From Kamptonema sp. UHCC 0994 (GTDB lineage Bacteria; Cyanobacteriota; Cyanobacteriia; Cyanobacteriales; Microcoleaceae), in contig NZ_JARFTR010000143.1 in NCBI RefSeq assembly GCF_029167235.1, positions 1-37,848 on the forward strand: a stretch of 37,848 nt of DNA, given 5' to 3'. The translations under genes were made by a program, and so were the position numbers. Below the pieces are notes generated by a model. That model was not told the DNA's origin. It worked only from the letters and a program-made list of their open reading frames with translations, and did no database searches. Positions 23,561-31,351 of the stretch are shown one piece after another. Position 1 is the first letter of the stretch, and the number at the start of each line of letters is the position of its first letter.

Positions 23561-24370
23561 ATGTGGGATTCAATTTTAAGTTTTGCGGAAACTACGACTA
23601 CTAGAGTCGGAGTACAATTGTTAAAGGATTTCGGTTCTGTTCAAGCTGCCGAAAAGTCGGATGGGAGTTTAGTTACTCAATCTGACAACTGGGCAGATGG
23701 GGAAATTCGGAATGCAATTATATCAGCTTTTCCCAGTCATGGAGTGTTGAGCGAAGAGGGAGATCATGTTTTTCCTAGTAATGAATGGTGCTGGATAATT
23801 GACCCTTTGGATGGTACTACTAATTTTGCTAGAGGGATTCCGATTTGGGGGATTTCAATGGGTTTATTATATCAGGGAACGCCTGTTTTTGGTTACGTAC
23901 ATTTACCGCCAATAAATCAATCTTTTCACGGTTTTTGGCTGGGAAAGTCTGGACTTAGTGGCAATTCTGGGGCTTTTTTAAATCATCAGCCAATTCATTC
24001 TAGTGCTGATGCGCTGACTTCCAATCACTTTTTTAATGTTTGTTCGCGGAGTATTGCTGTCGCGCCTCAGATTCCTGCTAAAATTCGGATGTTAGGAATG
24101 GCTAGTTACAATTTTTTAACTGTGGCGGCGGGTGCGGTTTTGGGTGGGGTTGAAGCTACTCCGAAAATTTGGGATATTGCGGGGAGTTGGGTAATAGTAA
24201 AAGCTGCTAGTGGTGTTTGGGTTCCATTGGAATCTGAGGCGATTTTTCCTTTAGAAGTTGGTAAGAATTATGGGAGTCGATCTTATCCGACTTTAGTAGT
24301 GAGTCGGGATGAATTAAAGTCAGTATTTTTGCCGTTGGTGGAAATTGTGGGTAAGAGGAAGTGGGGTTAA
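23561..24370 (+). CDS. Inositol monophosphatase family protein
   Basis: Mg2+-dependent phosphatase fold of 269 residues. Metal-site motifs are visible: LSEEGDHV (the GEE equivalent, about 64-71), DPLDGTTNFARGIPIWG (about 86-102) and the C-terminal WDIAGSWVIVKAASG (about 205-219). The order and length fit the family. Substrates in bacteria range from inositol-1-phosphate to 3'-phosphoadenosine phosphates and histidinol phosphate, and cannot be assigned here. A role in degrading the sulfotransferase by-product PAP would fit the neighbourhood but is only conjecture. The gene is on the plus strand after the PucC-family gene and convergent with the ATPase/HNH pair. Confidence 0.9.
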   Translation: MWDSILSFAETTTTRVGVQLLKDFGSVQAAEKSDGSLVTQSDNWADGEIRNAIISAFPSHGVLSEEGDHVFPSNEWCWIIDPLDGTTNFARGIPIWGISMGLLYQGTPVFGYVHLPPINQSFHGFWLGKSGLSGNSGAFLNHQPIHSSADALTSNHFFNVCSRSIAVAPQIPAKIRMLGMASYNFLTVAAGAVLGGVEATPKIWDIAGSWVIVKAASGVWVPLESEAIFPLEVGKNYGSRSYPTLVVSRDELKSVFLPLVEIVGKRKWG

Positions 24371-24422
24371 TTTTTGATTTAATATAGCAATCTGGTTTTG
24401 TCTTCTGAATTTGATTAAGGGC

Positions 24423-25079
24423 TTAAATACCATAATACTTTTTTAAATAATATGATACAGCAGACCAAAAAGGTAAATATTGTCCTTGTGCGTCCAAATC
24501 TCTGATTTGTTGAGCTTTACGAGAAATTTGTGTAGGCGTGAGTCCCTGAAGTTGCAATTTCAAAAAATCAAGTGCTTGAATCCTTGACTGCTGGAGATTG
24601 TAATCATTTAATCCGAGAATTTCAATAGTTTTTTTAGCGGCTTCTGCTTGTTCTAAATTATTATTTATTGGGGAACGCATTTCACCATTTCCTGTATAGC
24701 TAAAAAAGTCTTCACAATTAGTTTGTGTGGGCGATATATTGATGGGTTGATTTCCTTTTTTGTTACCACAGTGTTTGGGCCAATGCTTGTCGCTACCACA
24801 CGAAGCCAGCATATTATTGTAATCTAAAGATAAATCTGTATTGCTATCACTCTTATTTTCTGGATTCTGGGGATTCAGATGTTCGATATGACTGGTTTTT
24901 GAGGCAATCCGCTGACAGCAGTAACAGCAAATGTAGCCTTGTTCCTGCATCAAGGAATCATGTAGGATTCCTTTAGTCGGATCGTTAAGAAGACTATAAC
25001 CGTAATTTTTACCTGTTTTTGCTTTTGCCTTCCAATGACCGAAATCTTTAGGTTCTACTCTCTTTTTAATGTATTTCAT
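24423..25079 (-). CDS. ptuB: HNH nuclease of the Septu type (PtuB-like)
   Basis: A 218-residue protein of the TIGR02646/PtuB kind. Its nuclease core shows YICCYCCQRI (about 49-58), SHIEHLNPQNPE with the first catalytic His, LDYNNMLASCG (the N of HNH) and the following HCGNKKG. The cysteine pairs should bind a structural zinc. The C-terminal half is helical and polar. The start codon lies inside the 3' end of the ATPase gene (14-base overlap), indicating translational coupling. In Septu anti-phage systems an ATPase (PtuA) works with such an HNH nuclease (PtuB) to degrade nucleic acid on infection. No reverse transcriptase is nearby, so a retron version is unlikely. Confidence 0.85.
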   Translation of the reverse strand: MKYIKKRVEPKDFGHWKAKAKTGKNYGYSLLNDPTKGILHDSLMQEQGYICCYCCQRIASKTSHIEHLNPQNPENKSDSNTDLSLDYNNMLASCGSDKHWPKHCGNKKGNQPINISPTQTNCEDFFSYTGNGEMRSPINNNLEQAEAAKKTIEILGLNDYNLQQSRIQALDFLKLQLQGLTPTQISRKAQQIRDLDAQGQYLPFWSAVSYYLKKYYGI

Positions 25080-26322
25080 TTTGATGTGTTCCTAACTGTA
25101 TCAACCAATCGGCTCTCACGAAATTTGGATCTTCATCTTTCATTTCTTCTGCTATCTGCTGACGCAACTCTTTAGCTTCATCGAATTTTTCGTCATCAAT
25201 AAGACGAAATAGTTGATCGAAATTATTATCAGTTTTTGGATTACGCGATCTGCTTCCCATAAGTGTTTCCAGAATCCGATTGCTATCTTTCCCATAGGAG
25301 GGTATGCGTTCCACAATAATATCTTCTGATGTAGCTGTCAAAAGATGAATCCACTTAACCTGACTAATCACCTGTGGCGAATGAGTCGTAACGATAAATT
25401 GGCAGTTGGAAAATGTTTTAGTCAAAGATGCAATAACTTCTATTTGCCATTTTGGATGTAAGTGAAGTTCAATCTCGTCAATCAAAACAACGCCATAACC
25501 GTCGAGCGGATTTTCTAAATATGGGTTTGCAATCGCCAACCGTCTAGCTAAATCACCTACCATTACTAACAAGCATTTTTCACCATCAGATAGTTGATTG
25601 ATGATAAATTCTTGCCCTTGTTTTTCTACAGTCATTCGCAAGGGCGATCGCTGAACTCGTAAATTTGAAAAACCTTCCAGCAATCCGGCGATCGCCTTTC
25701 TCACTGCTTCTAATTGGCGATCTCGGTACTCATAAGAGTTTTGTAGCCGTAATTCATTTTCTAAATCTTCCCTACTTCTAAACCATTCAAAAAAACGTCT
25801 GAAATCAATTTTACCTCCTGTTAGTGCTTGATCGTAAGCAGCTATTTGCTGAAATGAATGTTGCGTCCTAATCCTCAAAGGAATATCAAGTACCGCACGA
25901 TTTGTTGGGTAGTAAACTGCTAGAGGTAATGCTGCCTCGGCACTCTCATCCAACTTATCATGTATGTTTTCAACAAGTGTATTTAACCGTGAAAGATTAC
26001 TATTAGTATCTTTACTTCTTCCTTTACGGGCATGGGTTAAAGACCATACAACCTCATCCCTGCCGTCGATTGCAATTGTAATTTCATTGTGAGTTTCTTT
26101 GCTTTTATTGTTGATGTCTTCCTCCTTGAAAAAACGTCCTGAACCTTTTGGATTTTGAATTCTACCTGTGAGCCAAGACAAAAGAATAGCAAGACAATCA
26201 AGGATGCTCGATTTTCCTGCCCCGTTAACGCCTATAAATACAGTTGGCTCATTGATATCGAATTCTAGGTTTAAATTGCTAATACCTCGGAATGAGTTAA
26301 TTTTGAGAGTTTTAATTTTCAT
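25066..26322 (-). CDS. ptuA: AAA/ABC-type ATPase of the Septu type (PtuA-like)
   Basis: SMC/OLD-like ATPase of 418 residues. The N-terminus MKIKTLKINSFRGISNLNLEF is followed by Walker A GVNGAGKSS (about 31-39). The ABC-type signature INQLSDGEKCLLVMVGDLARR lies in the middle. Walker B GVVLIDEIELHLHP is followed by the switch His in FIVTTHSPQ. The C-terminal 80 residues are charged and helical. The ATG at 26322 is preferred over an in-frame TTG at 26355, because the conserved domain starts right there. The 3' end overlaps ptuB by 14 bases. The pair forms an apparently complete two-gene defence operon, separated from the FMN reductase by a hairpin. Confidence 0.86.
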   Translation of the reverse strand: MKIKTLKINSFRGISNLNLEFDINEPTVFIGVNGAGKSSILDCLAILLSWLTGRIQNPKGSGRFFKEEDINNKSKETHNEITIAIDGRDEVVWSLTHARKGRSKDTNSNLSRLNTLVENIHDKLDESAEAALPLAVYYPTNRAVLDIPLRIRTQHSFQQIAAYDQALTGGKIDFRRFFEWFRSREDLENELRLQNSYEYRDRQLEAVRKAIAGLLEGFSNLRVQRSPLRMTVEKQGQEFIINQLSDGEKCLLVMVGDLARRLAIANPYLENPLDGYGVVLIDEIELHLHPKWQIEVIASLTKTFSNCQFIVTTHSPQVISQVKWIHLLTATSEDIIVERIPSYGKDSNRILETLMGSRSRNPKTDNNFDQLFRLIDDEKFDEAKELRQQIAEEMKDEDPNFVRADWLIQLGTHQNEIH

Positions 26323-26361
26323 TTTATTCGCTTTATAACCGTATTTTTTCTTCAAATAGTT

Positions 26362-26403
26362 GCCATAGGATCATTATTAGTAATCCTAAAATGATTCTAT
26401 GGC
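26362..26403 (-). terminator. Hairpin between FMN reductase and ptuA
   Basis: GCCATAGGATCATT (26362-26375) pairs with AATGATTCTATGGC (26390-26403) at 13 of 14 positions, around a 14-base loop. It lies 13 bases past the FMN reductase stop codon on the minus strand and upstream of ptuA. No T run follows, so termination strength is uncertain. Confidence 0.5.
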
Positions 26404-26416
26404 ATACTTTATCGCC

Positions 26417-26998
26417 TCAAGCGATTAACTTTGCTAACACATTCGACAATTTAGCACCAAGATTCTCAACCGACTCCTGCTGTTTCGGATCTTTCATCGT
26501 ACCATCAGCATTAAAAGCCTCATAGGCTTTAGGAATTGCCTTCTGATCTGGCAGCACAAACACATTAATATTTCCCAGAATTGAGCGCAAATGAACTAAC
26601 CCCCGCAAACCGCCCAAAGCCCCAGGTGAAGCGCTCATAATTACTGCTACTTTGTCAGTAAAAGCCACTAACCCCGGTTCACCAGGCTGTGGGCGAGAAG
26701 CCCAATCAATTGCATTTTTCAAAACAGGTGTAACTGAGCTGTTATACTCAGGAGAAGCTATCAAAAAACCCTGGTGTGCTATCATCAATTCCTTAAATTT
26801 CCGGGCATTTTCTGGCATTCCCTCTCTAGCCTCCAAATCTTCATCAAATAGCGGCATCGGCAAATCGCGGAAATCTATGTAAGTCACTTCAGCACTGGCA
26901 GCCCTAGCTCCAGCAGCCGCAACTTTTACCAATAGTTTGTTGTAGGAGGCTTCGCGGGTGCTTCCAGCAAAGGCGAGAATTTTTGGCGTGTTTATCAT
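26417..26998 (-). CDS. NADPH-dependent FMN reductase family protein
   Basis: Flavodoxin-fold oxidoreductase of 193 residues (NADPH-dependent FMN reductase / ChrR-like quinone or azo reductase group). The FMN phosphate loop is AFAGSTREASYNKLL (about 9-23). The second flavin contact is LIASPEYNSSVTPVLKNAIDWASRP (about 77-101), and SASPGALGGLRG (about 117-128) completes the site. It is cytosolic, and length and motifs are complete. The physiological substrate (quinone, chromate, azo compound or free flavin) cannot be told. The ATG at 26998 is preceded on its strand by AGGAACAGGCC, a usable Shine-Dalgarno. Confidence 0.93.
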   Translation of the reverse strand: MINTPKILAFAGSTREASYNKLLVKVAAAGARAASAEVTYIDFRDLPMPLFDEDLEAREGMPENARKFKELMIAHQGFLIASPEYNSSVTPVLKNAIDWASRPQPGEPGLVAFTDKVAVIMSASPGALGGLRGLVHLRSILGNINVFVLPDQKAIPKAYEAFNADGTMKDPKQQESVENLGAKLSNVLAKLIA

Positions 26999-27034
26999 GG
27001 CCTGTTCCTAATAGTTAGTGCAATTGAAATTGTA

Positions 27035-27916
27035 CTATTCCGCGTGCTTCCAGATAAAGTCAGCAATGCGATCGCCTGTGGGTAAGGATGAATCTGTCGC
27101 TGAAAAAAACAGCACCGATCGCTGTATTAGCTTCCTCGTACTTAAACGTCGGGCGACGCGGCTAGGAATGCCGTAATTGTAAACGATATGGCCTTTCCCG
27201 GCTAACACTACTACTTGATAATCAGGCTTAGCTATGACAAATTGGGCGACTGTTTCTGCCATTGTTTCATCCCAGAGATTTTGGGCCAAAAAAAAGCGAT
27301 CGAAGCCAGCACTAGAACCAAGCCCCCCAGAGGCGTGTTGCTGATAAATTTCTAGCATTATTTGCCGATATTCAGCATTGTCTGTACGAATTTCTGAGGC
27401 GGGGGGAATGTATTCTCGTTCTTCTGCTGTTAGATTTTCTAACCCTTCTCTGGCAACTTTTCGCGTTACTTCTGTGGGTGTATTCAAGGCTAATACAGGC
27501 AGTTTATTTTCCTTGGCAAACCGCAAAATTGGTGCGTAATATTCCCAAGGAAATCCCCATCTTTGATTATACTGGCTTTGCTCAATTAATTCGGCTTCTG
27601 TAATTTTACCAGCTAAATATTGGTCGATTGCGCTTTGAAAAGGACGCTGAAACATTTCCAGCGCGATCGCAACCTTACCATTTTGCCAATACAGTTCTGT
27701 GATAATCTTCAGTTGAGCCTGATGATCTTCGAGACTATCGTGAGTTTCCCCCAGATACACGATGTTTGCCGCCGCCAACTGTTGTAAAATCTCTTGGCTA
27801 GTATCTGTCTGCTGGAGTTGCAAGTTCCCTGTCACTTCCGCCAAAGCTTGACTGCTACAAAATAGGAACAAACCCAGAGACAAGGCGCAGAGTTTGGTTA
27901 GTTTAAGTTTTTTCAT
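27035..27916 (-). CDS. ChaN-like exported protein (haem-binding uptake family)
   Basis: The 293 residues start with a clear signal peptide (MKKLKLTKLCALSLGLFLFC, cleavage probably after SSQALA). The mature part is of the ChaN/DUF399 group of the Tiki/EreA-like superfamily. It has the opening motif NIVYLGETHDSLEDH (about 52-66), AIALEMFQRPFQ, YNQRWGFPWEYY, and a late VVVLAGKGHIVYNYGIPSR with the conserved His. Family members bind haem or act as metal-dependent peptidase-like proteins, and the exact role is unsettled. ATG 27916 is chosen because it starts the signal peptide; an upstream in-frame GTG exists at 27946. Cellular site: periplasm or membrane surface. Confidence 0.87.
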   Translation of the reverse strand: MKKLKLTKLCALSLGLFLFCSSQALAEVTGNLQLQQTDTSQEILQQLAAANIVYLGETHDSLEDHQAQLKIITELYWQNGKVAIALEMFQRPFQSAIDQYLAGKITEAELIEQSQYNQRWGFPWEYYAPILRFAKENKLPVLALNTPTEVTRKVAREGLENLTAEEREYIPPASEIRTDNAEYRQIMLEIYQQHASGGLGSSAGFDRFFLAQNLWDETMAETVAQFVIAKPDYQVVVLAGKGHIVYNYGIPSRVARRLSTRKLIQRSVLFFSATDSSLPTGDRIADFIWKHAE

Positions 27917-27946
27917 AATCGTATTTTGCCTTGCGATCGCAGCCAC

Positions 27947-28526
27947 AAACTACCGATCTCTTCAAATCTCCACACTTTATATAACTTTACACTTAATCGG
28001 TAGTTATCGGTCAAAAAGTAAACTTTCATTGCAGGTACTTGCGTCTCTCAGAGAAGGTGCTACATTAATAACATGAAGCAAAAAAAGCTTCTCTGACAGA
28101 TACCACAGCGAAGTTCATAACTTTAGAGTTCATACTTTGAAGTTGACACCTTGAAGTTTCACTTTTGAAGATAAGGAGTAAAAAGCGCTGTTTAATTTCA
28201 CATCTGTCTCATCCAACAACAGCAACACCCACCGCGAAGTCTGATATTTCCTCAAATGTTGATGAGGGAGCAATGAAACTGAATCTTAGATATTTAGTTT
28301 AACTCCACGTCGAAATAGCAATTAGAGGAAATTACTCAGTAAGTAACGCTTGGGTGTTGTTGTTTGTTTAAGCATACCGAAGGAAGAAGGAAGAAGGAAG
28401 AAGAAAGAATTGTTTGTCGTAATTAGTAAGTTTTAGTAATTGTTAGCAATTGGTAGTTGTTAGAGTTATTGGTGATTATAAAAACACAACAATTAACAAC
28501 TAACAACTAACCACTAACAACTAGCT
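27947..28526. other. 580-bp intergenic region with tandem and inverted repeats
   Basis: No gene is seen. The contents are: an inverted pair TCAGAGAAG/CTTCTCTGA near 28047-28096; four tandem 14-15-base units of the AGTTCATACTTTGA type (28112-28168) followed by an orphan AAGGAG; a potential RNA stem with arms at 28215-28231 and 28351-28365; a GAAGGAA heptamer block (28380-28402); and a degenerate TAGTAATTGTTAG/CAACTAA repeat up to the desB stop (28418-28523). Confidence 0.65.
28112..28168. repeat. Four tandem 14-15-bp units (AGTTCATACTTTGA)
   Basis: The consecutive units are AGTTCATAACTTTAG, AGTTCATACTTTGA, AGTTGACACCTTGA and AGTTTCACTTTTGA. Their period of 14 differs from the 7-base repeats elsewhere in the window, and the divergence between units is higher, suggesting an older or functional array. 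Confidence 0.65.
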
Positions 28527-29603
28527 TTATAGTTCAGTTTTAGACTTGTGGTAAACTGGACTACCTCGATCGGGTACGAAATGACAAAGCCGAGAAGAAC
28601 GCCAAAAGTCTCCTAAAATAGAGCCTTCAGACTTCCGATAGTAGTCTCCCAAAATCGGCTTAATTGCTTCATTTGCAGTTAACAAGTGGTAATGGGGAAT
28701 ACTCAAAAAAATGTGGTGAACCACATGAGTGCCGATATTGTGGTGGATGTTATTAACAATCCCATAATCGCGGTCAATCGTGGACAAAGCACCTTTGAGA
28801 AAATACCAATCTTTGCTGCGATACCAGGGAATATCTGCCTCAGTATGGTGTAAGTATGTTACTAAATCGAGCCACACTACAAACACGAGGTAGGGCATCA
28901 GATAGTATTTTACCAACCACATAAAGCCCCATTGATAGGTCAAAAATCCCAACAATGCGACCATCAAAGTATAGCAGATAGTGCTAGTAATGACATCCCA
29001 CTTTTCCGAAGGCTTGAAAAGATCGCTGTTGGGGTTGAAGTGAGAAGCTGCGGGCCTTTCTGGAGAGCGTTTAAACAGATATAGCGGATAGGCAAACAGT
29101 AAAACTAACTCGAAGCGTAGAAATTTTTCCCACCATTTCATGTTGCGATATTTGTTTTCAGTAACGGGATACCAGCTTTCATCAGTTTCGATGTTTCCGG
29201 TATTTTGGTGGTGGGTGCGATGGCTGATCCGCCAACCGTGAAAGGGTACGAGAATGGGAGTGTGTGAGAGGTGGCCAATGAGGTTATTCAGCCATTTGTA
29301 CCTAGAAAAAGAACCGTGTCCGCAGTCGTGTCCGACCACAAATAATGCCCAAAACATAGTACCTTGCATCAGCCAGAATACTGGCCAAAAAAACCAGGAA
29401 TCTAGGGCGTGTGCTGCTGCATAAAGACCGCTGATTATTGAAATATCGAGAAAGAAGTAAAACAGGGATTTCCCGGTGGAAGGTACGAAGCATTCTGGGG
29501 GAATGGCGGCCTTCAATTGCTGTAGGGTGAAGGGAAGTTCTGAACTGCCTTTCAGGGATTCGTCTGGGAGAGTAACGCTTAACTGAGCGATCTTAGATGG
29601 CAC
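28527..29603 (-). CDS. desB: Omega-3 (delta-15) acyl-lipid fatty acid desaturase
   Basis: Membrane di-iron desaturase of 358 residues that adds the omega-3 double bond to membrane-lipid acyl chains, using ferredoxin. The three histidine boxes are complete: GHDCGHGSF (His92, His96), HRTHH (about 128-132, followed by QNTGNIETDESWYPV) and HNIGTHVVHHIF near residue 294. The HDCGH-G-S form of box 1 and overall similarity to the known Synechocystis DesB favour delta-15 over the delta-12 enzyme DesA. Hydrophobic segments flank the boxes as expected. In other cyanobacteria desB is cold-induced; no cold-box element could be recognised in the 233-base upstream gap shared with the divergent DUF3370 gene. 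Confidence 0.92.
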   Translation of the reverse strand: MPSKIAQLSVTLPDESLKGSSELPFTLQQLKAAIPPECFVPSTGKSLFYFFLDISIISGLYAAAHALDSWFFWPVFWLMQGTMFWALFVVGHDCGHGSFSRYKWLNNLIGHLSHTPILVPFHGWRISHRTHHQNTGNIETDESWYPVTENKYRNMKWWEKFLRFELVLLFAYPLYLFKRSPERPAASHFNPNSDLFKPSEKWDVITSTICYTLMVALLGFLTYQWGFMWLVKYYLMPYLVFVVWLDLVTYLHHTEADIPWYRSKDWYFLKGALSTIDRDYGIVNNIHHNIGTHVVHHIFLSIPHYHLLTANEAIKPILGDYYRKSEGSILGDFWRSSRLCHFVPDRGSPVYHKSKTEL

Positions 29604-29748
29604 GATTCTCTAAAAATGATGATAAACAATGGGGCTTATTCTACCCTTACTGAGCATAATTAACCAGTCTTTTAAATTTAACCAATTAGGTGTATGCTAT
29701 CTCTTCGATTCTCTCTTGTTGGTGTTAGGTCGCCTGCGATCGCGCCTG

Positions 29749-29835
29749 ATAGCTAGGGACTAGAGGCTAGTCCCTTCTTCCCCTAGTCCTGAGCATCGTA
29801 GCCTCTAACCCCTTCTTCCCCTAGTCCCTAGCTAT
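29749..29835. repeat. Inverted repeat of the CTAGGGACTAG family ending at a start codon
   Basis: ATAGCTAGGGACTAG (29749-29763) and CTAGTCCCTAGCTAT (29821-29835) are exact inverted complements. CCCTTCTTCCCCTAGTCC blocks lie between them. The right arm ends one base before the ATG of the DUF3370 gene. Confidence 0.8.
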
Positions 29836-29836
29836 A

Positions 29837-31258
29837 ATGTTTCTGCCAATTTTACCCCTAGCTCAAGCCATCTCCGTACCACCTCCCCAACAAGTCATCC
29901 TCCCACCAGAAGTTCCAACACAGGCAGAGGAACTGCTGAACTCGCCGCCGCCGCGAATTCCGCCAAAAGTGGTGGTGCAAACTCAAGAAGTCCGGCCTCT
30001 ACCCGGACAACTAGACAGCATTCCTGTCTTCAACAGCAACAGTCCAGAAATGATACAAACAGAAGGTATTTTGCTCTCCACCTTCCCCCCGCAAGGAAAG
30101 CAGACACCCGCTGCACATTTAAACTTTCCCTTCAAAGGCCGATTTGATATATTTAGCCACCACGTCGTCAAGGCTAAAACTAGCCAACAAACCCGTACTC
30201 TCTATCAGGGCATAATTGTCTACAATCCCAATTCTCAACCAGTTAATCTGGAGATATTGCAAGCAGTCAGCTACCTGACTCGACCAGACGCGCTATTTGT
30301 CAATTTACCTTCTTATGTTGAAAATCCATTGGGTACAGTCTTTGCTGGCCCTGGGAGTCGTGCGACAAATGACGTGCTCCGAGGCCGCAGACAAGATAGT
30401 TTTCCTGCGGCGATGGAGATTCCCGCTGGTAAAAGTCAGATGTTAATCAATTTGCCGATACCTGTTGGCAAGATAACGCCATCATCGAATGGCCGCACTA
30501 CTCTTATGCGCCTGTCGAGCAGTGATTCACTATACATTGCTACTTTAGCGATGTTTGCTCCCAAGGATGCCAAGGGTAACGAGCAATTTCCGACTTTGGA
30601 ACAGTGGGAGAAGCTGTTAAAGACTGGTCGTTTAGCGGGGCCGAGAGATTTGGCTCCTACTTTACCTGGTTTACCTACTCCGCGAGTGATTTACGGCCGA
30701 GTGGCGGGAGTTGCTGAAGGTTCGCAGTGGTTGGCGCGGGTGACGGATAACCCGAAGGTCGATTATTTGAGCGTACCTCACCGAGGAAAGGCGTTTTCTT
30801 ATGCTTTGAGCACTACTTATACGGGGACTTTCGGGACTGGTCAAATTCAAAGTGCGAAGATGCTAGCTCGTTATCCCGATACGGCTTACTATGCTCACGG
30901 TAATTATGGGGTGCAGTATAGTTTGACTTTTCCTTTATACAATCCAGAAAAGCAGGCTAAAACTATTAGTATTCAGATGCAAACGCCTGTGAAGGCGAAT
31001 AAGCAGGCTGATGGTCTGATGTTTTATGAGCCTCCTGATAATCGGGTGTTTTTCCGGGGTACGGTTCGGGTTCTTTATAATGACGATCGCGGTGCGACGC
31101 AAAACCGCTATATCCACATTATACAGCGGCGGGGTCAGCAGGGGGAAGCTTTGGTGACGCTGAATATGAAGCCTGGGGAACGCCGTGCTGTTCAGGTGGA
31201 ATTACTTTATCCGCCTGATGCTACTCCGCCGCAGGTTTTGACGTTGCGATCGGAGTGA
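29837..31258 (+). CDS. DUF3370 domain protein (cyanobacterial, probably exported)
   Basis: The 473 residues match the cyanobacterial DUF3370 family, whose function is unknown. The N-terminus has only a very short hydrophobic stretch (MFLPILPLAQA) followed by a Pro/Val-rich region. The family opening EVRPLPGQLDSIPVFNSNSPE (about 51-71) comes next. A long beta-rich domain follows, with conserved phrases such as LNFPFKGRFDIFSHH, LYQGIIVYNPN and YAHGNYGVQYSLTFPLYNP. No catalytic motif is evident. The start codon sits one base after an inverted repeat, with an in-frame stop inside the repeat and no Shine-Dalgarno, so translation may be leaderless or the N-terminus may have been remodelled by the repeat. 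Confidence 0.85.
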   Translation: MFLPILPLAQAISVPPPQQVILPPEVPTQAEELLNSPPPRIPPKVVVQTQEVRPLPGQLDSIPVFNSNSPEMIQTEGILLSTFPPQGKQTPAAHLNFPFKGRFDIFSHHVVKAKTSQQTRTLYQGIIVYNPNSQPVNLEILQAVSYLTRPDALFVNLPSYVENPLGTVFAGPGSRATNDVLRGRRQDSFPAAMEIPAGKSQMLINLPIPVGKITPSSNGRTTLMRLSSSDSLYIATLAMFAPKDAKGNEQFPTLEQWEKLLKTGRLAGPRDLAPTLPGLPTPRVIYGRVAGVAEGSQWLARVTDNPKVDYLSVPHRGKAFSYALSTTYTGTFGTGQIQSAKMLARYPDTAYYAHGNYGVQYSLTFPLYNPEKQAKTISIQMQTPVKANKQADGLMFYEPPDNRVFFRGTVRVLYNDDRGATQNRYIHIIQRRGQQGEALVTLNMKPGERRAVQVELLYPPDATPPQVLTLRSE

Positions 31259-31342
31259 TTAATTGCTAATTGCTAATTGCTAATTGCTAATTGCTAATTG
31301 CTAATGGCTAATTGCTAATGGCTAATTGCTAATGGCTAATTG
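31259..31342. repeat. TAATTGC heptamer array
   Basis: About eleven tandem units of TAATTGC/TAATGGC directly after the DUF3370 stop codon and ending about ten bases before the stop codon of the convergent CoiA-like gene. Strict 7-base period. Confidence 0.9.
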
Positions 31343-31351
31343 GTGAGGTGG

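Noticed and set aside
24423-26322. ATPase + HNH pair as part of a retron (Ec78-like)
   Set aside because: No reverse transcriptase gene and no msr/msd-like region in either flank; stand-alone Septu fits better.
28527-29603. Assignment of the desaturase as delta-12 DesA
   Set aside because: Box 1 (GHDCGHGSF) and the SHRTHHQNTGNI / STIDRDYG phrases match the omega-3 DesB type better.
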